The position numbers and the translations under genes were made by a program. Under the pieces are notes generated by a model. That model worked only from the letters and a program-made list of their open reading frames with translations, had not been told where the DNA came from and searched no databases. From positions 1 to 7,359 of the forward strand of contig LJUE01000214.1 in NCBI GenBank assembly GCA_001303885.1: a stretch of 7,359 bases of DNA. The letters are read 5' to 3'. Position 1 is the first letter of the stretch; every line of letters starts with the position of its first letter. Shown here piece after piece: positions 7,341 through 7,359 of this stretch. Source of the DNA: Planctomycetes bacterium SM23_32. Its GTDB lineage: Bacteria > Planctomycetota > Brocadiia > SM23-32.

Positions 7341-7359
7341 TGAGGCCTACTGGCTGCTC
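7207..7359 (+). CDS. Possible plus-strand gene start, unrecognised, running off the right edge
   Basis: A plus-strand frame open to the window end could start at GTG 7207, with GAGGGG at 7195-7200 just upstream as a plausible ribosome site. The 51 codons have a protein-like, helix-forming composition with regular Leu/Ala/Glu spacing, for example SFDHEALKVAAEPERSDLRR followed by AAIEAYWLL. Upstream of 7200 the same frame turns Ser/Pro/Thr-rich like a shadow. The minus frame it opposes shares third codon positions, so GC at third positions cannot choose between them. I do not recognise the family. It may be a real gene start, part of a rearranged segment, or an assembly chimera. Confidence 0.35.
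   Translation, partial: MTPAQLAEYRRVPRAPVSPAAGSFDHEALKVAAEPERSDLRRAAIEAYWLL

Overview
The window is very GC-rich (around 70% by eye), with G or C at almost every third codon position. Nearly all of it is one minus-strand operon with no intergenic space, read from the right edge to the left. The gene set is a C-terminal BatA-like/VWA-associated membrane protein, then a large von Willebrand factor A (VWA) plus amidotransferase-like membrane protein, then a DUF4175-type protein with a very long helical tail. This order is known from Planctomycetota and related phyla, usually downstream of a MoxR ATPase and a DUF58 protein, which would lie beyond the right edge. A planctomycete or a related environmental bacterium is the best guess, from family and GC alone.

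Layout, right to left. (1) About 7200-7359 is ambiguous. The minus frame is open but has a non-protein-like composition, while a plus-strand frame running off the right edge looks more like a protein. (2) 6417-7340 (-) encodes the C-terminal part of a BatA-like protein ending in one membrane helix. (3) 3375-6420 (-) is one gene in family terms but is broken near 5310. The first MIDAS half of the VWA domain (DRSAS) is in one frame, and the second half (TD and SDG), the amidotransferase-like domain and the C-terminal helix are in another. (4) 1-3378 (-) is an uninterrupted 1126-codon frame with no stop before the left edge, so its 3' end is missing. It is the largest gene here.

Genes 1/2 and 2/3 overlap by ATGA (stop TGA inside the next start), which suggests translational coupling and products made for one membrane complex. 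By family knowledge, MoxR-type AAA+ ATPases act with VWA proteins. The BatA-like and VWA proteins are membrane anchored, and the DUF4175 protein would be anchored by three N-terminal helices and carry a long helical arm. The substrate of such complexes in these phyla is not established.

The points most worth checking are the break inside the VWA domain, the apparent strand switch near 7200 (both could be real mutations or assembly errors), the long helical insertion inside the VWA fold, and the repeated Q-x-x-L helical units of the DUF4175 protein. I saw no RNA genes, CRISPR, insertion sequences, terminators or promoters.
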